Source of the DNA: a virus
IMG/VR virus record: IMGVR_UViG_3300006924_000191
Span: 1-23,323 of that record
Strand: one strand, 5' to 3'
DNA: 23,323 nucleotides
This document shows positions 15,664-23,323 of this stretch, piece by piece. Both the position numbers and the translations under genes were made by a program. The notes below the pieces were generated by a model, which was not told the DNA's origin, did not search any database, and worked only from the letters and a program-made list of their open reading frames with translations. The number at the start of each line of letters is the position of its first letter. The stretch's first letter is position 1.

Positions 15664-18600
15664 GTCAAAGCAATGCCTCTATAATCTTTTATGATAGGTG
15701 CAGTGTGAATGTTTGGCGACAATAAGTCAATTCTAACCGCAAACTTTCTATAAGTTTTAAAAGTACCTGCACGACTAATGTATTGATAGACACCAGCGTT
15801 AAGGGAACTGGTAGGTAGTCTATATCTAAATTCACGATAATCTTCCATGTTTGTTTGTGAAGAGAAGTTCTCAATACCTTCAAACATTTCCAATTCAACC
15901 CAATCCACTTCATCAAATGCAATACTATCAAAAGTATTCTGCGCTCTGATGTAACATTTAATATCACTACCAGATGGTCTGTACGCAGATAAAATCAAAT
16001 TAAAGTCTTCTGCATCGAAGTCCTCTGCGAGTTCTACAACCTTAGAAACAAAACTTGCAGTTGCATCTGGAGTATTTGTTATATCGTATTTATAGGCAAG
16101 TAACTTACATGTTTCCATATCAATAAATGGAGACGAGGTTGAGTTACCACCATTTTCCATACCAACTTTGATTTCGAATTTCAAATTACCCGACAAGTTG
16201 TTTGTTCTACTGTAAATCAACGCACCCTTTGCATTAAAGTAGTTGTTGTCATTGAACTTCATTGGCATGTCATATGTTGTACCAACTGCAGCAGGTGGAA
16301 TAAATGTACCTGACAATTGAGTTTTCGTCACTGAGTCGTTGACACGTTGAATAAATGGTTGTACATAACTTAATGTGATGTTATCAATTGAAGAGATCTC
16401 TGCAGTTGCAGCACTATCTTCACCAACGATATCACTTCCCACTGCGAAAACCTTTCCAGATCTTGCAGTAGACTTTTCAAGATACATGGTTGTTGGATCG
16501 ATTACGTCATAGAGACACAAGTCACCCACAACAATAGGAGTACCTACAGCGTTAGAGAACGTTTGATTTGAGTTCTTGTTTGCAGTAATTGAATCTGCAC
16601 TAACGGCGGTTACTTTAAAGATATCATAGTTGGAAGTGTTTGCAGCCTCCGCAATCTTCATAAAGTCACCAATCGCATATACAGTATCAAAATTCGCACC
16701 ACTTGTTCTGGTGATTGTATTGTTTGCATTTGCCATACCGACAACTTGATCAGTACCTGCAGTCTGCCAAACTTTCTCACCTTTTCTAAATTGACCAGTG
16801 ATATCAGTTACTGTAAAGAATTCATGATTATTGTTTGTCAGAGTAATAGAACCCTGAGATGCATTATAATCATGACGGTAAAGATTAAACTTAACGTCTT
16901 CGTCTTGGTATGATTTCCATGCAGAGTTGTTTGTAGATGTGAATAGAACTCCATCACCCCAGTCTTGAACGATTGGTTTACCTTGCGTATCGCCAGGCGT
17001 CAAATCATTCTGACCAACTTTCGATGTGAATACCAAATAGCCAGGATCGTTCGCATCTGGTTGAATTACAAATGCGTACTCTTTTTCTACTTCAAGGATA
17101 ACTGGTGCTTCAAACTCAATAGTCGTTGCAACACTTGCATCATCTGAGATGTTGACTTCTGAAGGTTGCAAGTGTACTTTCGAGAATGGAATAGTTTCAC
17201 TTGATGGATAACCATTAACCACTTCACGCAACATAACAGTAACACCGTTAATACCACCACCACCTGAAAGTTGTGATGATGACTTACGTTTGAAATACAG
17301 ATCCAACTTAGATGCCGCAACTGTGTTACTACCACGTCCCATACCTTTCTTGAGGAAGAAAGTCTGTGCGAGAGGATCACCATTGTTATCGCCAGGATCT
17401 GGTGGGGGTGGTGGACGGAATGTCACACTACGGTTTGATGTAGTTTGTGTCATAGACGAAGTTGGCATACGAGTAGACATACTTGCCTTCTCGACACTAA
17501 AGTTATATGCACGATATGCAATCTTCGCACGTGATGTTGCAGCGGAATCGATTTGATTATATAAATCTGTATCGACAATCTCCAACATGCGTTCACCTAC
17601 AAAGAATGTATCTGCAGGTAGTCTGAATACTGCACGTAGAGTACCGTTTTCATCTGTGGCGATAGGTTGTCCATTAAATGGGCCATTGCGTTCTACATTC
17701 TTCGCTTTGTTGACCAGTGTACCCTGACAGACGTTAGACTGAATAGATGCTCTGTCAAAGAAGAAGTAGTGATTTGTATTTGGTCTCAGTCCAGTTACGT
17801 AAATACCAATATCACGTGGAGACATGTACGGTTGGAACTGGAAGTTAGTAACAAAATCACCAACTTGATTTGTAGAGTTACCCTTATCAATATTCAAGGT
17901 TCCGAACGTATCTGTAAACGTTACTGTACCACCGTTTGATCGTGCACGTCTTAACTGCGCTTGGATATCTGCAGTAAATTGATTTGTGCTGATCTGAGCA
18001 TCTGTTAAAGGAAGAAACTTTTGAATTGCTTCCGCAAAGTCCACGAAGGGTTGTTCGAAATCAATCTCTACTGGATTTGTAGTTGTGTCATAAGTCGCAT
18101 CATATGGTGGAGAGATGTCTGGAGTACCTCTATAAGAATAGAAGTTACTTACAGCATTTCTGTATCCTGTTGCATACTTTTGACTGATTAATGAAACATG
18201 TGCATTTCTTGACAAAGTTCCAACTTCTGGTATGACACCCACTGCAGGGGCAGGGAATGCAGTCGCACCAGTAGATGTACGATAAATGAGGTCAAGATCA
18301 AATGTCGAAACAGAAGGCGTCATCACTTTTTTATTAAAGTGTACCGCTGCGTTAAACTTTGGATCTCTCGTGTTTGCAAGAGACATGTCATTGAATGGAT
18401 CTACTATAAACCCATTCTTGAATCTTGTCAAGCCATTTTCGTCAAGAACAGTTAAATTATTTACTTCTTGTTCCAACTGATTCAATGAAGTGTAATATAC
18501 AAGTCTATCGATTTTATTTTCGATGGATTGGATATCTTTCATTGTATAACGTTTAGTGCCTTTTGGTTTTGCACGAACTGCATACTCACGTTTACCTTGC

Positions 18601-21239
18601 GCAGATGCCTCTTTAGGAGAGAGGATAGGAGCGCCTGGGACAAAGATCTCTGAAATGATAAGTTGATCTGTTCCCAACATTGGTGGACGTGGATCACGTT
18701 CTTCCTGACCCTTGATATAGTTGAATTTACCATACGAGTCAATAGAAACAACGTCATAACGTGGAAGATAGTATTCGATATCTGCAGACGCAAATTGATC
18801 TGTAGATGGTAACGTATATGTACCAGAGAATGAAGGTGCAGCTGCATCGATATTATTCTGAATCGATATTGTCATAACTGGAGCAGTTGCTTTATTCGTA
18901 GATGTGTAACTCATCGTTGACTCTTTAACGACCTGTGGTCTAAAGTCGAAACAGTCACGTAGATTGAACTTTCTACCTGATTCAGAAACATATACTGGAA
19001 TGTCTTTTTCGTCAACACCGACATAAGAGTTAACAGTGTAAAAACTTTCTGATCCAACAGGCACATTAGTTTCAAATACTTTGATTTGAATTCTAAGTTG
19101 TTCGTTGCCTGGCCTTGGTCTTCCTTGAATATACTCAATAGAAGACAGATCATAGAACTGATCTTTCTGGTTTTTATTCAGACGGAAACTATTTTTATAG
19201 TCTTTACCGTTTGCATCTTCTAGGGCAAGAATCTCAAATACATCTGGGAAACCCAAAGAGAACCTGTCACGAGTTCCCACGTGATCAAGTCTCAACCAAA
19301 CTTCTCTTGCAGCTTTCTCACGAACCACTGAGTCGATGTGTCGGTAGTCATAGTAACAGATTACACTCTGACCATTTGCAATTGCGCCTGGCTGAAGTGC
19401 AACAGTCAATTGACCATTGTTTAACTGAGTCGATGTACCTGTCACTGTTACTTTTGCACCAGTGGAAGCAATAACTAGAATGTTATGTTGTGTAACACCA
19501 AAGTCTGTGCCGGGCGCAGCTGTGATCTGGAACTCATCGTTGTTTACTGTACGAGTAGATTGTCCACGAATAGGAACATTTAAATCTGTTTCCAAAACTT
19601 CTTTGAGGTAATCCATCCCTGTGTCAAAGATGAAGGATCTCTTGTCTGTTCCTTTTAGAACGTTTCCTACTGAGATTTCACCAGTCGTTGCACCATCAAT
19701 CTTTGCAACATCAGAGAAGTCTTTACCTGCGTTAAGATCAACGCCCCAAATGTATGCACGAGTTTCTGTCAAGTTAGAGACAAAACATTCACCGATCTTT
19801 GCATTTCCTCCATCAAGGAGATCCTGAGTGGAAGAAAGATCAATATTAATATGTCCTGTGAATCCTGTTACATCAACATAGTTACCGTAGTTGAAACTGA
19901 TTGGGTTTGATGTCTGAATTTCTGTGTTGGTTGTTGGTTCGACCTCAAAAGATTGTGTACCAATACTCTCTGCACGATATCCCTTTACGTATGCAACGCC
20001 TGGATCTACAAGTATTTCAAGAGCAATCTTGTGCCAGTATGCACCATCGTAATACCAGATATCACCAGTCGCAGTGTCTGTAATCGCCAGACCTGCTACT
20101 GCCACAGGGTATTGAGCATTTAGTGTTGCTTGAGGATCTCCAATTACATTTACATCTGCAATTGAACCAAATGAAGTGTATACTGGATAGTTTCTTTCTA
20201 CAGAGACAGGGAAATCACGAAGGATATAGTTACCTGACTCTTCGTATGTGCGTCTTGCAGTAACGTCACCAAGGACATTATAGGCAGAAACGTCACGTTG
20301 TCTAACCGCATTTCCGTTTTGATAACGAATTAATGCGAAGAACGTGGAATCATCTTCTGCTTCTGAAGGTGTTAGTTTAGTTAAAACTGGTACGAGTCTT
20401 AGACGATCTGCGCCAGGCGCATTCTCGTTTGTTGATCCGTTAGCATTGTCATACAAACTTGTGTCTTGCAAGTATGAAACATTGTCTTCTTGAATACGAT
20501 AACCAACTGAAAGATCTGATGGTTCTGCAGAATACTTTTCTACAACAAGGATTTGTTCATCTGCGTAAATGAAGTGTCCCTTCTGGAACACAATGCCTGG
20601 CGCAGAACTGATACCAAACGATTTACCTGTAGGGATGAGAGACTCTGCGACAACGTTAATCTCATCAATACCTTCTTCCACCGATGTGAGTGGTTCAATT
20701 GTACCTGCCTTATACTGATACTTGTCAACACGGATTGTTTCACCCGCTTCGAATTCTTTTGCAGATCCAGTTGTGTTCAAGTAACGAATAAAGAAAGTAT
20801 TCAGATTAGGTGGACGAGTAACAAACCCACGTGATGCCGAGATCACCTGTGCGCTAACACCAGATGACTGACCCACAAGGACATACACCACGTCCACTTC
20901 TGTTTCAATCCCCCCTGTAGTCTCAGTCGTAGTGATACGAGTACTGACATATGCCTCTGGATCGAAATATGTTGTTCCGTCTGATTGTGCCTCACGGTTT
21001 TCAACCTTCACGAACCTTAAATCATTAAGGTCTGTAAAAGTACAACCTTTAATAATACTACCTTCTTTAAATAGGTTGTCACCAAACTGTTCGACTTGGT
21101 TCTGCAACATGGTTTGCAACTGAGTGAGTTCTCTTGCCTGTACTGCATAGCCAGGTTTGAACAACACCCGATAGTACTGGTTCTCCAGTTGATAATCGTC
21201 GAAGTATGGGGCAACATTTAAGTCTGTATTAATGGGCAT
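15660..21239 (-). CDS. DUF4815-type large baseplate/tail structural protein
   Basis: This 1859-residue protein opens with the signature of the DUF4815 family: an Asn-Val-Ala-Pro-Tyr-Phe-Asp-Asp start, then YYRVLFKPGYAVQARELTQL and QTMLQNQVEQFG within the first 55 residues. The family is found in marine T4-like phages as a large structural protein; its exact role is unknown. Residues 358-405 hold a small module (GDPQATLNA, then WYYDG..W) that recurs in the collagen-like fibre of this window. A motif DCFDFRPQV lies further on. A Pro-rich linker (RPPPPPDPG) near residue 1275 precedes DPLAQTFFLKKG and a beta-sandwich-like segment (VMLREVVNGYPSSETI). Its place directly after gp8 matches the slot of T4 genes 9-10, so a baseplate-rim or fibre-attachment role is inferred. 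Its TGA overlaps the next ATG as ATGA. Confidence 0.8.
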   Translation of the reverse strand: MPINTDLNVAPYFDDYQLENQYYRVLFKPGYAVQARELTQLQTMLQNQVEQFGDNLFKEGSIIKGCTFTDLNDLRFVKVENREAQSDGTTYFDPEAYVSTRITTTETTGGIETEVDVVYVLVGQSSGVSAQVISASRGFVTRPPNLNTFFIRYLNTTGSAKEFEAGETIRVDKYQYKAGTIEPLTSVEEGIDEINVVAESLIPTGKSFGISSAPGIVFQKGHFIYADEQILVVEKYSAEPSDLSVGYRIQEDNVSYLQDTSLYDNANGSTNENAPGADRLRLVPVLTKLTPSEAEDDSTFFALIRYQNGNAVRQRDVSAYNVLGDVTARRTYEESGNYILRDFPVSVERNYPVYTSFGSIADVNVIGDPQATLNAQYPVAVAGLAITDTATGDIWYYDGAYWHKIALEILVDPGVAYVKGYRAESIGTQSFEVEPTTNTEIQTSNPISFNYGNYVDVTGFTGHINIDLSSTQDLLDGGNAKIGECFVSNLTETRAYIWGVDLNAGKDFSDVAKIDGATTGEISVGNVLKGTDKRSFIFDTGMDYLKEVLETDLNVPIRGQSTRTVNNDEFQITAAPGTDFGVTQHNILVIASTGAKVTVTGTSTQLNNGQLTVALQPGAIANGQSVICYYDYRHIDSVVREKAAREVWLRLDHVGTRDRFSLGFPDVFEILALEDANGKDYKNSFRLNKNQKDQFYDLSSIEYIQGRPRPGNEQLRIQIKVFETNVPVGSESFYTVNSYVGVDEKDIPVYVSESGRKFNLRDCFDFRPQVVKESTMSYTSTNKATAPVMTISIQNNIDAAAPSFSGTYTLPSTDQFASADIEYYLPRYDVVSIDSYGKFNYIKGQEERDPRPPMLGTDQLIISEIFVPGAPILSPKEASAQGKREYAVRAKPKGTKRYTMKDIQSIENKIDRLVYYTSLNQLEQEVNNLTVLDENGLTRFKNGFIVDPFNDMSLANTRDPKFNAAVHFNKKVMTPSVSTFDLDLIYRTSTGATAFPAPAVGVIPEVGTLSRNAHVSLISQKYATGYRNAVSNFYSYRGTPDISPPYDATYDTTTNPVEIDFEQPFVDFAEAIQKFLPLTDAQISTNQFTADIQAQLRRARSNGGTVTFTDTFGTLNIDKGNSTNQVGDFVTNFQFQPYMSPRDIGIYVTGLRPNTNHYFFFDRASIQSNVCQGTLVNKAKNVERNGPFNGQPIATDENGTLRAVFRLPADTFFVGERMLEIVDTDLYNQIDSAATSRAKIAYRAYNFSVEKASMSTRMPTSSMTQTTSNRSVTFRPPPPPDPGDNNGDPLAQTFFLKKGMGRGSNTVAASKLDLYFKRKSSSQLSGGGGINGVTVMLREVVNGYPSSETIPFSKVHLQPSEVNISDDASVATTIEFEAPVILEVEKEYAFVIQPDANDPGYLVFTSKVGQNDLTPGDTQGKPIVQDWGDGVLFTSTNNSAWKSYQDEDVKFNLYRHDYNASQGSITLTNNNHEFFTVTDITGQFRKGEKVWQTAGTDQVVGMANANNTITRTSGANFDTVYAIGDFMKIAEAANTSNYDIFKVTAVSADSITANKNSNQTFSNAVGTPIVVGDLCLYDVIDPTTMYLEKSTARSGKVFAVGSDIVGEDSAATAEISSIDNITLSYVQPFIQRVNDSVTKTQLSGTFIPPAAVGTTYDMPMKFNDNNYFNAKGALIYSRTNNLSGNLKFEIKVGMENGGNSTSSPFIDMETCKLLAYKYDITNTPDATASFVSKVVELAEDFDAEDFNLILSAYRPSGSDIKCYIRAQNTFDSIAFDEVDWVELEMFEGIENFSSQTNMEDYREFRYRLPTSSLNAGVYQYISRAGTFKTYRKFAVRIDLLSPNIHTAPIIKDYRGIALT
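20025..20168 (-). other. Shared ~48-residue module, copy in the DUF4815 protein
   Basis: Residues 358-405 run from GSIADV through GDPQATLNAQ to IWYYDGAYWHKI. A close relative lies at residues 80-131 of the collagen-like fibre at the left of the window (GSVPDV, GDPQATLNAA, LWIYDGVNWINI). The match includes an identical run of eight residues (GDPQATLN). Its function is not known; the W.YDG..W ending looks like a small beta-hairpin element. Confidence 0.6.
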
Positions 21240-21250
21240 CTATCTTTTCC

Positions 21251-22882
21251 TTAAAATTCCATCACAAATTTGAATTCTTCTCTGGAGTTCTCTGTTCTTG
21301 GTAGTGCAAAGAAGTCCTCTAAGAAATACATTTTTCCCGACCTTTGTGAGTAAGATGGAATTACTACGTTGTTCGCTATAGGTGTATTTATCCTAATTAT
21401 CTGTCCTGTAGAATTTCTAAAGTTCAGATTTAAATCTAGTGAGTTACTTGAGTTAGCTTTATTCTGGTATGGCCCCATATATTCTGCGAGGAACATTGTA
21501 TTACTTGAGTAATCAATATCATGTACTTTTGCAGAAAATGTGGTTTCGTTTGCACCGTCAACCTGTGTAACAATTCCATTTATTGCAGCATATTCAATGT
21601 CATCTGTCGTAACCGCAATACGATTGTCAAATATTGACGGTGTATTGTTTGCATCAATAATACTATTGTTAGGGTAGACGAATTCTGGATTTTTTACGAC
21701 CCCAACAGATGAGTAGGTGTTATTTGCACCAATTAAAAGATTGTCTTCTCCTGTTATATATGCATATATTCCAAAGTGTCTACAATAGAACTCATCGATC
21801 AAGTTCGTACCATGCCCGTCTGGGGGTGAAAGAACAGCACGAAGTTCTGCACGTTCATCTGTACGAGTTGGATCATTTGGATTGAAGTCATACAAAGGAT
21901 CGACAACACGTGCGAGAAGATTATTATATCCTGTACCACGATCCAATAGAGTAACGGATGTGATCTGACCATCTGAGTTGAGGACTGGAACTGCTTCAGC
22001 GTCCTGTCCATCACCTTCGATTTTAATTTTTGGAAGGATCTGCCATCTTGCATTTGCGGAAACACCTGCAAGTACTGGGTTCCTGTCAACACGAAACTCT
22101 ACTTCACCTGTTGTTGTGTTGTAGTTATAGTATTCGATATCAAATAGGAATGACACACCATTGTTTTGGTTTGTCACATAAAGTGTTTGTCCGTAATAGT
22201 AGAAGAAGATCTGAGCGATAGTATCATCGTCTGGTCTACCAAAGATTTGTCCGTTACCATATGGAGACTGGGAAAGAGAACCCTCTTTCTTTGTGTATCC
22301 TCTGTTTGCGATAGCATTCTCTACAAAGATATCAGAAACTTCACACCCACCAGTATTTGATACTGGGTCTGTGTCGAAGTCACCTATCAGTGGAACATAA
22401 CCCAAAGAGTTATACGCATCAAACTCCAATGCAGTCATAGAGTATATGAATTTCCATAGGTAACCATCTGCAGTCTGGTATATTTGAGTGGCGTTGTTCG
22501 CATTCCATGCAGGTGGCGCTTGAACTTTTGCATCTTCATTATTGTAAAGACATTTGAATACTCTGTAGTCACCAGTATCGTTGTTGTTTGGTGAAACAAC
22601 TGCATAGAAGTTCTTTTCTTCTAAATCGATTCTGTCATCGTACTGAGTATATACTTCATCTCTTTGCCAAGGATAATACTTGATCATGAAATGGACATCA
22701 TCGTTGAATATTTTCTTGCCGAACAAAACTTTTTCTAAGAACTCATTCTTTGCATATCTTGAGTTCTCAGAATCGAGACGATCTATACCAGATGCCATTA
22801 GATAATAGTCATTGGTGAGGATGTCCTCTACGAACAACCTTGTGGAATCCGATTTAAAATTTGTGGTTAAGATCTCTGGCAT
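21251..22882 (-). CDS. 8: gp8-like baseplate wedge protein
   Basis: This 543-residue protein resembles T4 gp8, a structural subunit of the baseplate wedge that helps hold the hexagonal rim together and contacts gp6, gp7 and gp10. The evidence is the conserved core at residues 92-150. It has FYAVV, then DYRVFKCL (105-112), then a gap and ADGYLWKFIY (138-147). T4 gp8 has a similar arrangement: a 'VYRCLD' strand followed by 'GDGYVWEYLF'. The protein is longer than T4 gp8 (334 residues), as I recall being common in marine relatives, and the remainder is Asn/Asp-rich beta-type sequence. The start at 22882 follows a possible late promoter. The stop TAA is followed 11 bases later by the DUF4815 gene, whose AAGGA ribosome site abuts this stop. 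The assignment is by motif and position, not by search. Confidence 0.78.
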   Translation of the reverse strand: MPEILTTNFKSDSTRLFVEDILTNDYYLMASGIDRLDSENSRYAKNEFLEKVLFGKKIFNDDVHFMIKYYPWQRDEVYTQYDDRIDLEEKNFYAVVSPNNNDTGDYRVFKCLYNNEDAKVQAPPAWNANNATQIYQTADGYLWKFIYSMTALEFDAYNSLGYVPLIGDFDTDPVSNTGGCEVSDIFVENAIANRGYTKKEGSLSQSPYGNGQIFGRPDDDTIAQIFFYYYGQTLYVTNQNNGVSFLFDIEYYNYNTTTGEVEFRVDRNPVLAGVSANARWQILPKIKIEGDGQDAEAVPVLNSDGQITSVTLLDRGTGYNNLLARVVDPLYDFNPNDPTRTDERAELRAVLSPPDGHGTNLIDEFYCRHFGIYAYITGEDNLLIGANNTYSSVGVVKNPEFVYPNNSIIDANNTPSIFDNRIAVTTDDIEYAAINGIVTQVDGANETTFSAKVHDIDYSSNTMFLAEYMGPYQNKANSSNSLDLNLNFRNSTGQIIRINTPIANNVVIPSYSQRSGKMYFLEDFFALPRTENSREEFKFVMEF

Positions 22883-22907
22883 TATTTCTCTCTGCTCATT
22901 TCTAATA

Positions 22908-22915
22908 TATTTATG
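22908..22915 (-). promoter_or_regulatory. T4-late-promoter-like box before the gp8 gene
   Basis: The minus strand reads CATAAATA, which matches 7 of 8 bases of the T4 late promoter TATAAATA. It lies in the 36-base gap between the upstream stop codon and the gp8 start, about 25 bases before the ATG, which is a sensible place for a late promoter. T4 late promoters need no -35 element. The box is short and AT-rich, so chance is possible; other near matches occur inside genes in this window. Confidence 0.4.
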
Positions 22916-22918
22916 GTG

Positions 22919-23323
22919 TTATCCAACAGCTATTTTTCTGCGAGGATATTGCACTCTAGTAGGTTCTCTACTTACATACTGATAATTTCTTTTTAATTCG
23001 CTTGACACTTGATTACTTGTGTTATATAACATGTAGGATGGTACATGAATACGTCTGGTTGTAGATCCGAAAAGATCTGAAACATCTACTCCACCATTCG
23101 CAGAATCACCAGAGACAATACTATTCACATTTGAAGATGAATAAAGTCTACTAGATGGATAGTTTGCAGCTGGTGGACTGTTGTCCCAATCAATCAAACC
23201 TTCTGATTCCAAGGCAGGTTGTGCAGTTCTTCTTAAAATATCTAACAACTGATCGTGGGATGGGTACTCGCCATAAACGTCAAAGAACCAACAAACATGC
23301 ATAGTGGCAACACCTGCAGCTAC
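22919..23323 (-). CDS. 3' end of an unidentified virion protein (partial)
   Basis: This is the C-terminal part of a gene entering from the right edge. An in-frame Met lies at 23300-23302, but the seven codons between it and the edge are also open, so the true start is probably outside the window. The visible part has about 134 residues. It opens with a hydrophobic stretch (CWFFDVYGEYPSHDQLLDIL), followed by a Ser/Asn-rich middle and a basic end (YPRRKIAVG). I do not recognise the family. It sits directly upstream of a gp8-like gene with a 36-base gap on the same strand, so a baseplate or other virion role is likely from context alone. An alternative is a complete small protein starting at 23302; a weak AGGTG lies 8 bases before that Met. 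Confidence 0.6.
   Translation of the reverse strand, partial: VAAGVATMHVCWFFDVYGEYPSHDQLLDILRRTAQPALESEGLIDWDNSPPAANYPSSRLYSSSNVNSIVSGDSANGGVDVSDLFGSTTRRIHVPSYMLYNTSNQVSSELKRNYQYVSREPTRVQYPRRKIAVG

Noticed and set aside
16087-16094. Perfect TATAAATA on the minus strand
   Set aside because: It is inside the DUF4815 coding region (codons for Ala-Tyr-Lys-Tyr), more than 400 bases before the next gene; one such hit is expected by chance.
17399-17416. G-rich run on the plus strand that could suggest a G-quadruplex
   Set aside because: It is simply the complement of proline codons in the RPPPPP linker; the G runs are too irregular for a supported claim.
1-23323. Diversity-generating retroelement or variable-repeat target in the fibre genes
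   Set aside because: I saw no reverse transcriptase and no paired template and variable repeats with A-directed changes; the module copies differ at all base types.

Overview
The window is a late structural (baseplate and tail-fibre) cluster of a T4-like contractile-tailed phage. The baseplate wedge protein gp8, a DUF4815-type protein, an S74-chaperone fibre and a giant repeat protein together resemble marine T4-like myoviruses such as cyanophages. The host cannot be read from this sequence. All seven genes lie on the minus strand, so the cluster reads from right to left. The largest gap between genes is about 50 bases, and I saw no RNA genes, integrase, transposase or CRISPR.

In transcription order the genes are: (1) the 3' end of an unidentified virion gene cut by the right edge; (2) a gp8-like baseplate wedge protein; (3) an 1859-residue DUF4815 protein; (4) a 64-residue coiled-coil protein; (5) a 306-residue fibre ending in an S74 intramolecular chaperone; (6) a 3763-residue giant fibre; (7) a 151-residue small structural protein; (8, counting the partial gene) a collagen-like fibre of at least 915 residues that runs off the left edge. 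Genes overlap or nearly touch (ATGA, TAATG and an 11-base overlap), which suggests translational coupling. Sequences resembling the T4 late promoter (TATAAATA) lie before gp8 and before the giant fibre.

The giant fibre has a short N-terminal adaptor-like segment, a pentapeptide-repeat helix of about 60 five-residue units, a beta-helix-like domain, and then about 21 interleaved modules of two families. Family A (9 copies) keeps a Cys and at least two His in every copy. Family B (11 copies plus one degenerate) keeps a Cys-x-Arg-Asp motif.

The collagen-like fibre is a string of Gly-X-Gln tracts separated by folded domains. One of those domains looks like a cupredoxin with a complete type-1-copper-like ligand set (His, Cys, His, Met). 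A module of about 50 residues is shared between the collagen fibre and the DUF4815 protein, with a diverged version near the end of the giant fibre.

By position, this set takes the place that genes 9 to 12 have in T4. The likely picture is a baseplate rim (gp8, DUF4815 protein) carrying several large host-recognition fibres. Functions beyond family level are inference.
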